This document shows, one piece after another, positions 1-7,203 of a DNA stretch of 20,177 nucleotides. Source of the stretch: an uncultured archaeon (GTDB lineage: Archaea; Aenigmatarchaeota; Aenigmatarchaeia; CG10238-14; SCSR01). Location of the stretch: the NCBI GenBank assembly GCA_938017915.1, contig CALIKW010000066.1:1-20177 (forward strand), written 5' to 3'. Numbering within the stretch: the first letter of the stretch is position 1; the number at the start of each line of letters is the position of its first letter. Made by a program: the position numbers and the translations under genes. The notes beneath the pieces were generated by a model that searched no databases, was not told where the DNA came from, and saw only the letters and a program-made list of their open reading frames with translations.

Positions 1-358
1 TGCAAGGGAAAATATTAAAAATTCCGGTCTTTCAAAATTCATAAGGTTGAAGCAAAAGGATATAACAAAAGGTATAGATGAAAAAAATGTTGATATGATA
101 ACCTTGGATATGAAGGATGCAGAAAAAGTAATTAGTCATGCTTATAAATCTTTAAAGCCTGGTGGTTGGTTAGTTGTTTATTCCCCTTACATTGAGCAAG
201 TAATTTCTGTTTTTAGAGAAATAGAAAAGTTTAACTTTTCCCAAGTTAAAATTGTTGAAAATGTTGTGAGGGAATGGCAAGTTGAAAAATATACTAGGCC
301 AAAAACTTTTGGCTTAGTTCATACAGGCTTCTTAACTTTTGCAAGAAAAATTTATTAA
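1..358 (+). CDS. trmI: tRNA (adenine-N1)-methyltransferase TrmI, 3' part only
   Basis: Only the last 118 residues are in the window; the frame is open from base 2 and the start lies upstream. Visible are an ARENIKNSGL-type segment that follows the SAM-binding acidic motif, a VDMITLDM strand (motif IV, with the catalytic-region Asp) and a LKPGGWLVVYSPYIEQV segment, all typical of the class I SAM-dependent TrmI family. In archaea this enzyme makes m1A at tRNA positions 57/58, which stabilises the T-loop core and matters in thermophiles. The C-terminal strand pair with FLTFARK closes the Rossmann fold. A 20-base gap separates it from the DUF371 gene, so the two may be co-transcribed. Family assignment is firm; exact site specificity is known from the family, not shown here. 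Confidence 0.9.
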   Translation, partial: ARENIKNSGLSKFIRLKQKDITKGIDEKNVDMITLDMKDAEKVISHAYKSLKPGGWLVVYSPYIEQVISVFREIEKFNFSQVKIVENVVREWQVEKYTRPKTFGLVHTGFLTFARKIY

Positions 359-378
359 GTTAAGCTAAAGGTAAAATT

Positions 379-969
379 ATGGTAGAAAAGATAAAATCGC
401 AAGAATTCCCTAAGCCAATGCCAGAAATTACTCCTGAAATGCTTCAAACTGCTTTAAAAGCTCTTGAAGCAAAGGGTATGGTTTATTACACAGAAAAAGG
501 AGCTTATATACCAACAGAAAGCGGATGGAAACTTCTAATGGAAATTAAGCCTGTAAAAGAAGAAATAATAGCTTATGGCCATCCTAATATTACTGCTAAG
601 CATGAAAAAACTTTTGAAATAACAAAGGAGGAAAATTTGGGAAAAGAAGGGGATTGTATAATTGGGGTAAGGGCAAATAAAGCATGTAAGGATTTGAGCG
701 AAGAATTTAAGAATGGTTTAAAAGAAGGGAAAAAAGTAGAAATAAGGATTGAAGTTGAGGGAATTTCAGATAAAATTATTGCTTTTGGTTCTCCTGCTTT
801 AAAATTGAGCGATGAAAAAAGTATTGTAATAAGAAAAAGCGATTTTATAGATAGGAGGACCTTAGCTATTCTTGCGGATAAGGCTGCATGCGATATAAAA
901 AGGGAAATTATAGAAAAGATGAAAAATCCTCAAACTAAGATGAGAATAATTTTTGAAATAAAGGTTTAG
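379..969 (+). CDS. DUF371 family protein with N-terminal winged-helix-like extension
   Basis: Protein of 196 residues. Residues about 62-195 match the archaeal DUF371 family: EIIAYGHPNITAKHEKTFEI near the start, a GVRANKAC segment, an IIAFGSPALKL repeat of the first strand, and a basic RKSDFIDRRTLAILADKAA stretch. The two GHP/GSP segments suggest an internally duplicated fold. The function of the family is not established; its conservation in archaea hints at a core role. Residues 1-60 look like a small helix-turn-helix (EITPEMLQTALKALEAKGMV followed by a beta-wing), which I infer only from pattern. Its neighbours are a tRNA methyltransferase upstream and a tRNA gene directly downstream. The last base of its TAG stop codon is also the first base of tRNA-Pro. 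Confidence 0.8.
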   Translation: MVEKIKSQEFPKPMPEITPEMLQTALKALEAKGMVYYTEKGAYIPTESGWKLLMEIKPVKEEIIAYGHPNITAKHEKTFEITKEENLGKEGDCIIGVRANKACKDLSEEFKNGLKEGKKVEIRIEVEGISDKIIAFGSPALKLSDEKSIVIRKSDFIDRRTLAILADKAACDIKREIIEKMKNPQTKMRIIFEIKV

Positions 970-1053
970 GGGCTGTAGTCTAACTTGGAAGGACACCAGC
1001 CTCGGGTCATTTGGAGAACGCTGGTAATCTGGGTTCAAATCCCAGCAGCCCCA
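969..1053 (+). tRNA. tRNA-Pro (CGG) with a 12-nt intron
   Basis: A complete cloverleaf can be drawn. The acceptor stem is GGGGCTG (969-975) with CAGCCCC (1046-1052), then discriminator A1053. The D stem is GTC/GAC, with a GG in the D loop. The anticodon stem is CCAGC (996-1000) with GCTGG (1020-1024). The T arm is CTGGG-TTCAAAT-CCCAG (1029-1045). The anticodon loop region is 19 nt instead of 7, so a 12-nt intron is inferred at the canonical 37/38 site. The mature loop would be CTCGGGC, giving anticodon CGG (1003-1005), with G37 as usual for tRNA-Pro. CCA is not encoded. The 5' end overlaps the stop codon of the DUF371 gene by one base, so the tRNA may ride on that transcript. Confidence 0.92.
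1007..1018 (+). other. intron of tRNA-Pro(CGG)
   Basis: The 12 extra bases lie between G37 and C38. The boundaries fit a reduced bulge-helix-bulge: 3-nt bulges at 1005-1007 and 1017-1019 separated by a short helix C1001-G1016, U1002-A1015, C1003-G1014 and one G-G mismatch. There is no room for an outer intron helix. Splicing would be by the EndA-type endonuclease. Exact ends are inferred from geometry. Confidence 0.75.
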
Positions 1054-1083
1054 CTTTGAAATTGAACTTTTTGTATGAGTAAA

Positions 1084-1090
1084 TTTAAAT
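1084..1090 (+). promoter_or_regulatory. TATA-like box of the IMPase-family gene
   Basis: TTTAAAT is centred about 26 bases before the ATG at 1113, with no Shine-Dalgarno site between. This spacing fits a leaderless archaeal transcript. Similar boxes stand before many other genes here, for example 1969-1980 before the Nudix-like gene and 2967-2974 before archaemetzincin. Confidence 0.45.
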
Positions 1091-1112
1091 CCATTATTTT
1101 AATTATATTTTC

Positions 1113-1943
1113 ATGAGCAAAGCTAAGGAAGTAAAATACTGGCTTAAAATCTCTGAAGACTTATTAACTCAGATTTTCAAAGAAATAAGGAGTTCGAGTA
1201 AAGAAGGCTTGAAGGAAGTTAGCAGAGGGTATGCTGACGATTTTTCAACTAAGCTTGACAAAGTTATCAATGAGATAACCTTTAAATATTTTCTTAAAAA
1301 TAGAATTCCAATAAGGTTATATTCTGAAGAAGTAGGATGTAAAGATATTTACCATAACCCAAGTGTAGTTGGTTTTTTTGATGAGTTAGATGGAACAGCA
1401 ATGGCCTATCATAACATACCAGAATACTCTACAACGATAACAATTTTAGATAACTTGGAAGATTTAAGTTTAGACAGAGTAATAGTTGGAGCTACTTTAA
1501 GGTATTCGGATGGAACTATTTACTCAGCTGGGAAAGGCGTTGGTTGCTTTGTAAATGGAAGAAAAGTTAAAGTTTCATCAAGAAGAAGTTTAAATGATGT
1601 TAGAAGCTTATTACTTTTTGACCTATCTTCAGAAAATTCTGATTCTTTTTCTAGAATTTCCCAACTTTTAAAACTTAAGTGTTTTAAGAGAGATCTTGGC
1701 TCTAATGCTTTGCATCTTGCTTACGTTGCTTCAGGTCAAGCAGATGCATACATAAATACTAAACAAAAGTTAAATGATTTAGGAGCAGGTTTTTTACTGG
1801 TAAAAGAAGCTGGAGGAATTATAACAGATTTGGAAGGAAAAGAACTTAGAGCAAAGATCGGCTTAAAAGGAACAGTACCAATAATAGCAGCAAGTAATAA
1901 ATACGTACACAGTGAAATACTTTCTTTATTAAAAGATTATTGA
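1113..1943 (+). CDS. inositol monophosphatase-family phosphatase (archaeal IMPase/FBPase type)
   Basis: Protein of 276 residues, the normal size for this Mg2+-dependent sugar phosphatase family. Metal-binding residues are present: E73 in YSEEVG (70-75), D90 and D93 in FFDELDGT (89-95), and D222 in LNDLGAGFLL (220-229), followed by KEAGG. The usual Pro of DPxDGT is Glu here and the usual Trp of the WD motif is Asn, so the active-site frame is intact but the flanks are divergent. Archaeal members hydrolyse inositol-1-phosphate and often fructose-1,6-bisphosphate; which substrate is used cannot be read from the sequence. It could serve inositol phospholipid or compatible solute synthesis, or gluconeogenesis. 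The ATG is placed by the TATA-like box 26 bases upstream. Confidence 0.88.
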   Translation: MSKAKEVKYWLKISEDLLTQIFKEIRSSSKEGLKEVSRGYADDFSTKLDKVINEITFKYFLKNRIPIRLYSEEVGCKDIYHNPSVVGFFDELDGTAMAYHNIPEYSTTITILDNLEDLSLDRVIVGATLRYSDGTIYSAGKGVGCFVNGRKVKVSSRRSLNDVRSLLLFDLSSENSDSFSRISQLLKLKCFKRDLGSNALHLAYVASGQADAYINTKQKLNDLGAGFLLVKEAGGIITDLEGKELRAKIGLKGTVPIIAASNKYVHSEILSLLKDY

Positions 1944-1998
1944 AAAAAGTAATTGTAAAAAGTAAAAACTTAAATATTTAACATTTTTACTTCCTTTC

Positions 1999-2961
1999 AT
2001 GCATATTATTGAGGTAATTGATTTTTACAAAAGTGGGATAAAGCCAAGTGAAATTACCCACACATTTACACAAACGATTACAGTTCCGTATAAGAGTAAA
2101 ATTCTTGCAGAAATAGATGGCAAGGAAGTTGAAGTTAGGTTTCCACGAGATCCTATAGAAGTACCTGATTGGCTTGCTGAGAAATTTGAGCAAAACTGGA
2201 TTGAAGTAAAAAATTCAAACCCAAAGATAACTAATAGAGTAATTGCTAATCTTAAGAAGTTTGATGTTATAAGAAAGCAATGGCAAGAAAACTTAACCGA
2301 TTTTAAAACTTTAAGCGGATTACGTGCTGGTATTCTAGCAGAATTGGAAGAAGAATTGCAAGATAAGTTGTTAACAAAGTTTGCACCAACAGGAATTGGA
2401 GCTGTAGTAGAAACTTCTGATGAAAAACTTATTCTTGGGATAAGGGGCAAAATACACTTAGAAGGAAAAATAATGCCATTTCCTGCTGGTCATCCAGAAT
2501 ATACTCAAAACAACTTAGAAAATCCTTTACAAGCTTTAACTAGAGAGGCAATTGAAGAGATGAATTTACCTCTTTCTTCTGAAGAATATGAGGAACTTTA
2601 TTTAATAGGTATGGTGAGAGATAGAGGTACAACTTTTGATCCAAAGGGCTCATGGAATCCATTAGCAACATTTTATGTTAAAACAAAATTAGATTCTGCA
2701 TCACTATCCAAAACATGTTTATCTGCTACAGATAAGTACGAGCATTTAAGAATTTTAATAAGTCAATCAGACGAGAAAATTCTTTCAAAAATTATTGAGG
2801 AATTGTATCCAAAATTTGTCGGCAATGGTTTGGGAGAGCTTTTACTTTATGGAAGATTTAAGTTTGGAGAAAAATGGTATGAAGGTTGTAAAACAAAACT
2901 TTGTAGAAAGTATAAAGCTCGAATAAGAGAAGGAAACCCATTCTCTGATCCTTACGAATAA
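1999..2961 (+). CDS. Nudix-like protein with a degenerate Nudix box
   Basis: Protein of 320 residues. A Nudix signature is recognisable: E174, seven residues later R182-E183, then E186-E187 (REAIEEM), with hydrophobic positions kept. The leading Gly of the box is not at the expected spacing because extra residues sit between GHPEYTQ and E174, and the Gly after EE is Asn. Preceding strands (GAVVETSDEKLILGIRG, then FPAGHPE) resemble the start of a Nudix fold. About 125 N-terminal residues, with many charged helices, and a C-terminal tail rich in Lys/Arg with a CKTKLC pair have no family I recognise. Nudix enzymes hydrolyse nucleoside diphosphates linked to another moiety; substrate is unknown. 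A TATA-like box at 1969-1980 supports the ATG. Fold assignment is likely, activity uncertain. Confidence 0.65.
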   Translation: MHIIEVIDFYKSGIKPSEITHTFTQTITVPYKSKILAEIDGKEVEVRFPRDPIEVPDWLAEKFEQNWIEVKNSNPKITNRVIANLKKFDVIRKQWQENLTDFKTLSGLRAGILAELEEELQDKLLTKFAPTGIGAVVETSDEKLILGIRGKIHLEGKIMPFPAGHPEYTQNNLENPLQALTREAIEEMNLPLSSEEYEELYLIGMVRDRGTTFDPKGSWNPLATFYVKTKLDSASLSKTCLSATDKYEHLRILISQSDEKILSKIIEELYPKFVGNGLGELLLYGRFKFGEKWYEGCKTKLCRKYKARIREGNPFSDPYE

Positions 2962-3000
2962 ACTCATTTAAAATTCTTTATGTTTTTCTAAATATTAATT

Positions 3001-3522
3001 ATGAAAAGTTTAAGGATAATGCCATTCGGAGATGTTCCTGATTATATTTTAACTGCAATAAGCGAAGAGTTAAGGGCTTCATTAAATTTAATAACAGAAA
3101 TTGGTGAGCCAAGAGGATTGCCAAAAGAATTTTACAATCCGATAAGAGGCCAATATCTTGCAGAAAAAATTCTTGATTTTATTTACCAAAAATTTAAGGG
3201 GAATATACTAGCAGTTTCAAGTGAAGATTTGTATGCAGAAGGTTTGAATTTTGTTTTTGGACAAGCAGAACTTCCTGGAAGAGTATGTATAATCTCTCTT
3301 CACAGGCTTAACCCAAAATTTTACAGAGAGCCTGAAAATAAGCTTCTTTTCATAGAAAGGGCTGTAAAGGAGGCTAAGCATGAAGTATGTCATGCATTAT
3401 TCGGCTTAAGGCATTGTAATGATTCAAGTTGCGTAATGAGCTTTAGCAATACTATATTTGATGTGGATAGAAAAAGCAAGGAATTGTGTGAAAGATGTAA
3501 AAGGAAAATTTTAAGAAAGTAA
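3001..3522 (+). CDS. amzA: archaemetzincin, zinc metalloprotease-like
   Basis: Protein of 173 residues. The zinc region reads HEVCHALFGLRHC (127-139), then C144 and M146, then C163-x2-C166. This matches the archaemetzincin signature: a catalytic HExxH helix, a third His ligand, the Met-turn and a second, four-Cys zinc site. The N-terminal start KSLRIMPFGDVPD and the central LNFVFGQAELPGRVCIISLHRL strand also fit the family. One feature is off: there are three residues, not two, between the second His and the Gly, so the usual HExxHxxGxxHC has one residue inserted. The biological substrate of archaeal members is unknown and their proteolytic activity is weak or undetected. Flanked by single genes with their own promoters, so no operon link is evident. 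Confidence 0.9.
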   Translation: MKSLRIMPFGDVPDYILTAISEELRASLNLITEIGEPRGLPKEFYNPIRGQYLAEKILDFIYQKFKGNILAVSSEDLYAEGLNFVFGQAELPGRVCIISLHRLNPKFYREPENKLLFIERAVKEAKHEVCHALFGLRHCNDSSCVMSFSNTIFDVDRKSKELCERCKRKILRK

Positions 3523-3553
3523 ATTTTAAAATTTATTTAACCTAGGTGGTTTT

Positions 3554-4117
3554 GTGGAAGAAGAATGGGAAGGAGAATTGATTGAGAATAGAGTAATAAT
3601 TTGGAATCCAAATTCTGTTACTCTTTATGATGAATCAGGATATGGCAAGCCACAACCAGAGAATAAGCCAGAAAGGCTTGAATTAGATTTAGTAGAAGCA
3701 GCTTTTTTAATTGAGAGGAAAAAACTTAAAGTCTGGAAAAGGGAAAATGATCAAAAAAAGTTTTTAACATTTCAAGAATTTATGGAAATAGCTAGCGAAA
3801 AAATGAATCAATTTATACCCCAATTTATAGTTTATAGAGATTTGAGAAATAGAGGATTTTTGGTTAAAACAGGCTTTAAATTCGGAACATTTTTTAGATT
3901 GTATGATAGAGGAGTTAAGCTTAAGCGTGGCCCCAAAGCACCCCATGAGCATACAAAAGCTGTTGTACATGCAGTTTCAGAAGAGGCAGCATTTAGCTTG
4001 CCTGAAATGTCAAGGGCAGTTAGGTTGGCTCAAAATATTAGAGCAACTATGTGGTGGGCTGTTGTTGATAGGGAAGGAGATGTAACTTACTATGAAATTA
4101 AAAGGATTACTCCATAG
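3554..4117 (+). CDS. endA: tRNA-splicing endonuclease EndA, catalytic Lys replaced
   Basis: Protein of 187 residues, the length of homotetrameric (alpha4) EndA. The N-terminal domain (about 8-65) and the catalytic domain (about 90-187) are both recognisable, with FIVYRDLRNRGFLVKTGFKFG leading into the active site. The enzyme cuts bulge-helix-bulge introns from pre-tRNA. Y117 (in FRLYDRG) and H133 (in HEHTKAVVHAV) match the catalytic Tyr and His. The position of the catalytic Lys, in the usual SVRKKL segment, reads NIRATM here: R163 is kept but the Lys position is A164. About six extra residues rich in Lys/Arg sit between the Tyr and His. A GTG start is used; GGTGG lies five bases before it. 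Two intron-bearing tRNAs in this window are its expected substrates. It may need a second subunit or use another residue. Confidence 0.9.
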   Translation: MEEEWEGELIENRVIIWNPNSVTLYDESGYGKPQPENKPERLELDLVEAAFLIERKKLKVWKRENDQKKFLTFQEFMEIASEKMNQFIPQFIVYRDLRNRGFLVKTGFKFGTFFRLYDRGVKLKRGPKAPHEHTKAVVHAVSEEAAFSLPEMSRAVRLAQNIRATMWWAVVDREGDVTYYEIKRITP

Positions 4118-4135
4118 CAGTATTTCAGTGAGCTT

Positions 4136-4324
4136 ATGGGGAGGATAAAAACTGCTTTAATAAAAAGAATAGCTTCAAGCCTTTTGGAAAAATATCCTGA
4201 AAAGTTTTCTCAAGATTTTGAAAAAAATAAAGAAGTTTTAAAGGAAGTTATGGAAATTAAGTCAAAGAAGATTAGGAATATGGTAGCAGGTTACATAACT
4301 TCTTACTTAAAAAGAAAAAGCTAA
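4136..4324 (+). CDS. rps17e: 30S ribosomal protein eS17 (S17e)
   Basis: Protein of 62 residues, the full length for archaeal eS17. The start MGRIKTALIKRIA, the central LEKYPEKFSQDFEKNKEV and the end SKKIRNMVAGYITSYLKRK are family signatures. It is a basic, helical small-subunit protein shared by archaea and eukaryotes and absent from bacteria. It starts 18 bases after endA with a weak GTGAG motif upstream, so the two are likely co-transcribed. The stop is followed by a T-rich stretch. Confidence 0.95.
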   Translation: MGRIKTALIKRIASSLLEKYPEKFSQDFEKNKEVLKEVMEIKSKKIRNMVAGYITSYLKRKS

Positions 4325-4354
4325 TTTTTATTCTTTCAATTTCAAAATTAAATT

Positions 4355-5455
4355 ATGAAAAAATCGCAAGCAAAAATAGATGAGTTTGCTTTTATTCTTC
4401 TTGCAGGTCTTCTATTCATAATAATTTTAACAGTTGCATGGTCTAGCTTGCCAAAGCCATTCCTAGAAATTTCCCCAGAATTTTTATCTTTAGTTGTAGT
4501 AAGAGGAGGTAAAGCAGAAGCAACTTTATTCCTCAACGGCTCAGCCAACAACGTTACTTTAAGGGCAAAGGGTGACATAACCAATTGGGTAAAGTTCAGT
4601 AAAAATAATTTTCCATTGACAAGAGAACTTGAACTAAAAGTAAGTTTTATAATTCCGCTTTCTGTACGAATAGGCACTTATTCTGGCAGCATAGAAATAG
4701 AATTTGATGGCGAGAAAAAAGCAATTCCTGTTACTTTAGATGTTGTTGAAAGAGAAGCTTTTTCCTACACTACTTTCAGGTTTGGCGATTTTTCTGTTTC
4801 TTATTTTTCAAGAAAGGAGAAAATAGCTTCAAAAACAGATTTCGAAGTTTCGAGAAGCTATTTTTCAAACTATCCATCAACTCTTGTAGCTATTGTTGAT
4901 AAGTTTGAGAATATAAAGTTGGGTCGAATTTCTTTAGTTATAGGAGAAACTAACAGTGAAGGGAACTTAGCGATTAGCTTTAACGGAAAAAACATTTTTA
5001 ATGAAAAGGCAAGAGAAGGGAAGATGGAATTTCTGGTAGAAAAAGAAGAAATAAAAAGTTCAAATACGATAAAACTTGAAGCAGGATTGCCAGGATGGAA
5101 GTTTTGGATGAGCACTGTTTATAGAATTAAAGAACTAAGTTTTGAAGTAGAGTATGAGGGAATTAATTTTAAAGAATCTACCTTTTCTCTTAAGCAGTAT
5201 GAAATAGAAAATTACAAGTGGGGAAAAATAACCTTTCAGCTTAAGAACAGAACAGGAACAGGAAATTTAATAATTAAGTTGAACGATGAGGAAATTTACA
5301 ACGGCATTCCAAATATACCCTTTGGAGGTTATTTTGATATTTTTCTTGATAATGCTAAATTAAACAGAACTAATAAACTTATTTTCTCAACTCAAAAAGA
5401 TTCTACTTATGAATTGGCTAATACTATTTTGGTTCTAGCTTATTCAGCCTATTAA
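4355..5455 (+). CDS. membrane-anchored extracellular beta-rich protein
   Basis: Protein of 366 residues of no family I can name. The N-terminus is short and basic, then SQAKIDEF and a hydrophobic stretch (about 12-29, FAFILLAGLLFIIILTVAW). This resembles an archaeal type IV pilin-like (class III) signal, where a Gln/Ser-Glu motif precedes the helix, but it could equally be a plain signal anchor. Residues about 36-130 look like an immunoglobulin-like strand domain (FLSLVVVRGGKAEATLFLNG, then GTYSGSIEIEFDG), as in archaeal surface proteins. The rest alternates short beta strands with GNLAISFNG and GNLIIKLND repeats, perhaps two further carbohydrate-binding-like or Ig-like modules. The product is probably outside the cell. 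Its last 12 bases overlap the end of the convergent DUF63 gene. Confidence 0.75.
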   Translation: MKKSQAKIDEFAFILLAGLLFIIILTVAWSSLPKPFLEISPEFLSLVVVRGGKAEATLFLNGSANNVTLRAKGDITNWVKFSKNNFPLTRELELKVSFIIPLSVRIGTYSGSIEIEFDGEKKAIPVTLDVVEREAFSYTTFRFGDFSVSYFSRKEKIASKTDFEVSRSYFSNYPSTLVAIVDKFENIKLGRISLVIGETNSEGNLAISFNGKNIFNEKAREGKMEFLVEKEEIKSSNTIKLEAGLPGWKFWMSTVYRIKELSFEVEYEGINFKESTFSLKQYEIENYKWGKITFQLKNRTGTGNLIIKLNDEEIYNGIPNIPFGGYFDIFLDNAKLNRTNKLIFSTQKDSTYELANTILVLAYSAY

Positions 5456-6205
5456 AGTTGTAAGTGCTATAAAATCCCTTGTTCCTGTTGCTCCACCCAA
5501 AATTCCTATGCACAACTTCAAGAACTTGTTAAATTCCTTATCTTCAGAGAACTTATCTATTAAAATCAAAACAAGAACAACCGCAAAAAATTTTGCAAAC
5601 AGGAAAGAAGCAGGAGAAAAAATGTTTATCAAAAATGTTGGAAGAATATGTTGCTCACTAAAACCAAAAAATTGTATTGAGGTAAAAGTTACCGTTGCAT
5701 CAAACATTTGAATTAGAGTAACAAGCTTGTTTTCTAAATTCCATTTTTTAAAGAAATAAAAAATCAAAACCCATGGAGCATAAAATAAAATAGAAAGAAA
5801 TATTCCATAAAAATTTTTGATTTCTAGGAAAGGAAGTGGAATAGATGCTAAAATTATTCCAATAATAAAAACCGGTTTGTAATAGGATATTTTTGTTTTT
5901 TTCTCCAAGAATTTGAAAATGAGGATTAAGGGAAAAATTATGCAAAAAACAAAAAAGTAAATTCCTGGTGTTACAAAGAGATAAGAATTTAAAATTTTAG
6001 CATCCTGCAAAACTCTTATTGCACTACCAAAAACTATGTATGGTGAAATTGCTAAAACTAGTTTTTTATCTATTTCTATTTTTAATTTTCTTAAAACTTT
6101 AAAAATTAAAAAAATAGCAATTATGAAAATAATACCATAAGTTAAAGTTTTTGGCAGATCATATCCAGTTTTCTTGGGGTAAAGAAAATAATCAAGAATG
6201 GACAT
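5444..6205 (-). CDS. DUF63 family multi-pass membrane protein
   Basis: Protein of 253 residues with about seven hydrophobic segments. Signatures of the archaeal DUF63 family are present: the short N-terminal LDYFLYPKKTGYDLPKTLTYG, the PYIVFGSAIRVLQDAKIL segment, an FDATVTFTSIQFFGFSEQH stretch with polar residues inside membrane helices, and a C-terminal GGATGTRDF. Function is unknown; the buried Asp, Arg and His residues suggest a transporter or a membrane enzyme, which is inference. It points away from the lipoprotein block; only 39 bases separate its start from the first lipoprotein, so the divergent promoters are close together. It overlaps the preceding convergent gene by 12 bases at the stop codons. 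Confidence 0.85.
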   Translation of the reverse strand: MSILDYFLYPKKTGYDLPKTLTYGIIFIIAIFLIFKVLRKLKIEIDKKLVLAISPYIVFGSAIRVLQDAKILNSYLFVTPGIYFFVFCIIFPLILIFKFLEKKTKISYYKPVFIIGIILASIPLPFLEIKNFYGIFLSILFYAPWVLIFYFFKKWNLENKLVTLIQMFDATVTFTSIQFFGFSEQHILPTFLINIFSPASFLFAKFFAVVLVLILIDKFSEDKEFNKFLKLCIGILGGATGTRDFIALTTLIG

Positions 6206-6244
6206 AACTTAAATTAATATTTTCTGAAATTTAAAAAATATTCA

Positions 6245-7171
6245 ATGAAAGAAAAAATTTTTTTATCTTTTGGCTTAATTTTAGTCTTATTCCTTTCTGG
6301 TTGTACTTTGCCATGGTTTAAACCAGCTTTACCTACTTACAAGGATGATGCAGTAACTATAGAGGATTATGCAGTTTCTTCTACAGAACCTTATGCAGGA
6401 AGTTCTGTTACAATCAAATTCCTTGTTCAAAATAATATAGAGGATAAAATTGAGAATATAGAAGTTAATTTCTTTGACCTTTCTGGCTTTTCGTTTCAAT
6501 CCCTGGACTGTGGCCCAAATTCGAAACAAGTAGATAAAACTTGCTTTTTTAGCTTGGATAGCTTGGATTATCAACCGATTAAAATAACTCTTCTAGCTCC
6601 TTCAAAAAATGTTATTACAGCTCCAATAAGCTTTTCTGTAAGTTTTTATGTAAAATATACCATAAAATCTAAGAGAAGTGTTATGATACCTGTTGTTGAT
6701 GGGGTAATAAAAACTGAGCCAGAATCTAGCTTTCTAGTTAGCGAGCAAAAGCGTGGCCCAGTTAGAGTTGACTTCGATTTTCCGATTAAAAGAGTAAGGA
6801 AGGAAGATAATAGAGAAATTGTTGAAAGATGGGTTGTTGCAGGAGAACCCTTTGAAACTAAGATAACTTTTAGTCATACAGGAACTTTGGCAGATGTACA
6901 ACCAATTAATATCTCAGGTGACAGCATAAGAATCCAGCTTAATAGAATAACATACGCTACCCCACTTCCATGTGATTTTAATCCTTTAACTGGTTCCTCC
7001 ACTAAAAACATTATACTTCTTTCAACAAGTGAAAGAAAAGTTTTAAGCTGCAATTTCAACGCTCCAGATACCACTTATCCTGAATATTTGGCTGAACTTT
7101 CTATAGAGTATACTTATGCTTATACTTTCATTAAAAAGGAAACTTTTACTGTTAAACCCGCTATCTTTTAA
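6245..7171 (+). CDS. lipoprotein, first and most divergent of a four-gene paralogous array
   Basis: Protein of 308 residues. The signal peptide is MKEKIFLSFGLILVLFLSGC with lipobox LSGC and lipidated C20, so the product is anchored on the outer face of the membrane. The mature part is beta-rich: an early domain with a TEPYAGSSVTIKFLVQNN strand pattern typical of Ig-like or CARDB-like folds, then a second domain starting near GPVRVDFDFPIKRV. The C-terminus (PCDFNPL, then LSCNF, IEYTYAYTF) matches the ends of the next three proteins, including a pair of Cys that could form a disulfide. It lacks the YDYYKRT motif of the other three. The role is unknown; adhesion or ligand binding at the surface is inference. 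Confidence 0.8.
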   Translation: MKEKIFLSFGLILVLFLSGCTLPWFKPALPTYKDDAVTIEDYAVSSTEPYAGSSVTIKFLVQNNIEDKIENIEVNFFDLSGFSFQSLDCGPNSKQVDKTCFFSLDSLDYQPIKITLLAPSKNVITAPISFSVSFYVKYTIKSKRSVMIPVVDGVIKTEPESSFLVSEQKRGPVRVDFDFPIKRVRKEDNREIVERWVVAGEPFETKITFSHTGTLADVQPINISGDSIRIQLNRITYATPLPCDFNPLTGSSTKNIILLSTSERKVLSCNFNAPDTTYPEYLAELSIEYTYAYTFIKKETFTVKPAIF

Positions 7172-7203
7172 ATTTATATTCACAAGATTTTAAATTAAAA
7201 TTG

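Noticed and set aside
1003..1005. Alternative anticodons within the enlarged tRNA-Pro loop
   Set aside because: Only CGG follows a U33 at the right distance from the anticodon stem with the intron at the canonical 37/38 site, and G37 and the tRNA body fit proline.
2025..2450. Minus-strand 141-codon frame opposite the Nudix-like gene
   Set aside because: Ser-rich composition typical of the antisense of a Glu/Lys-rich gene; the plus strand has the promoter and recognisable motifs.
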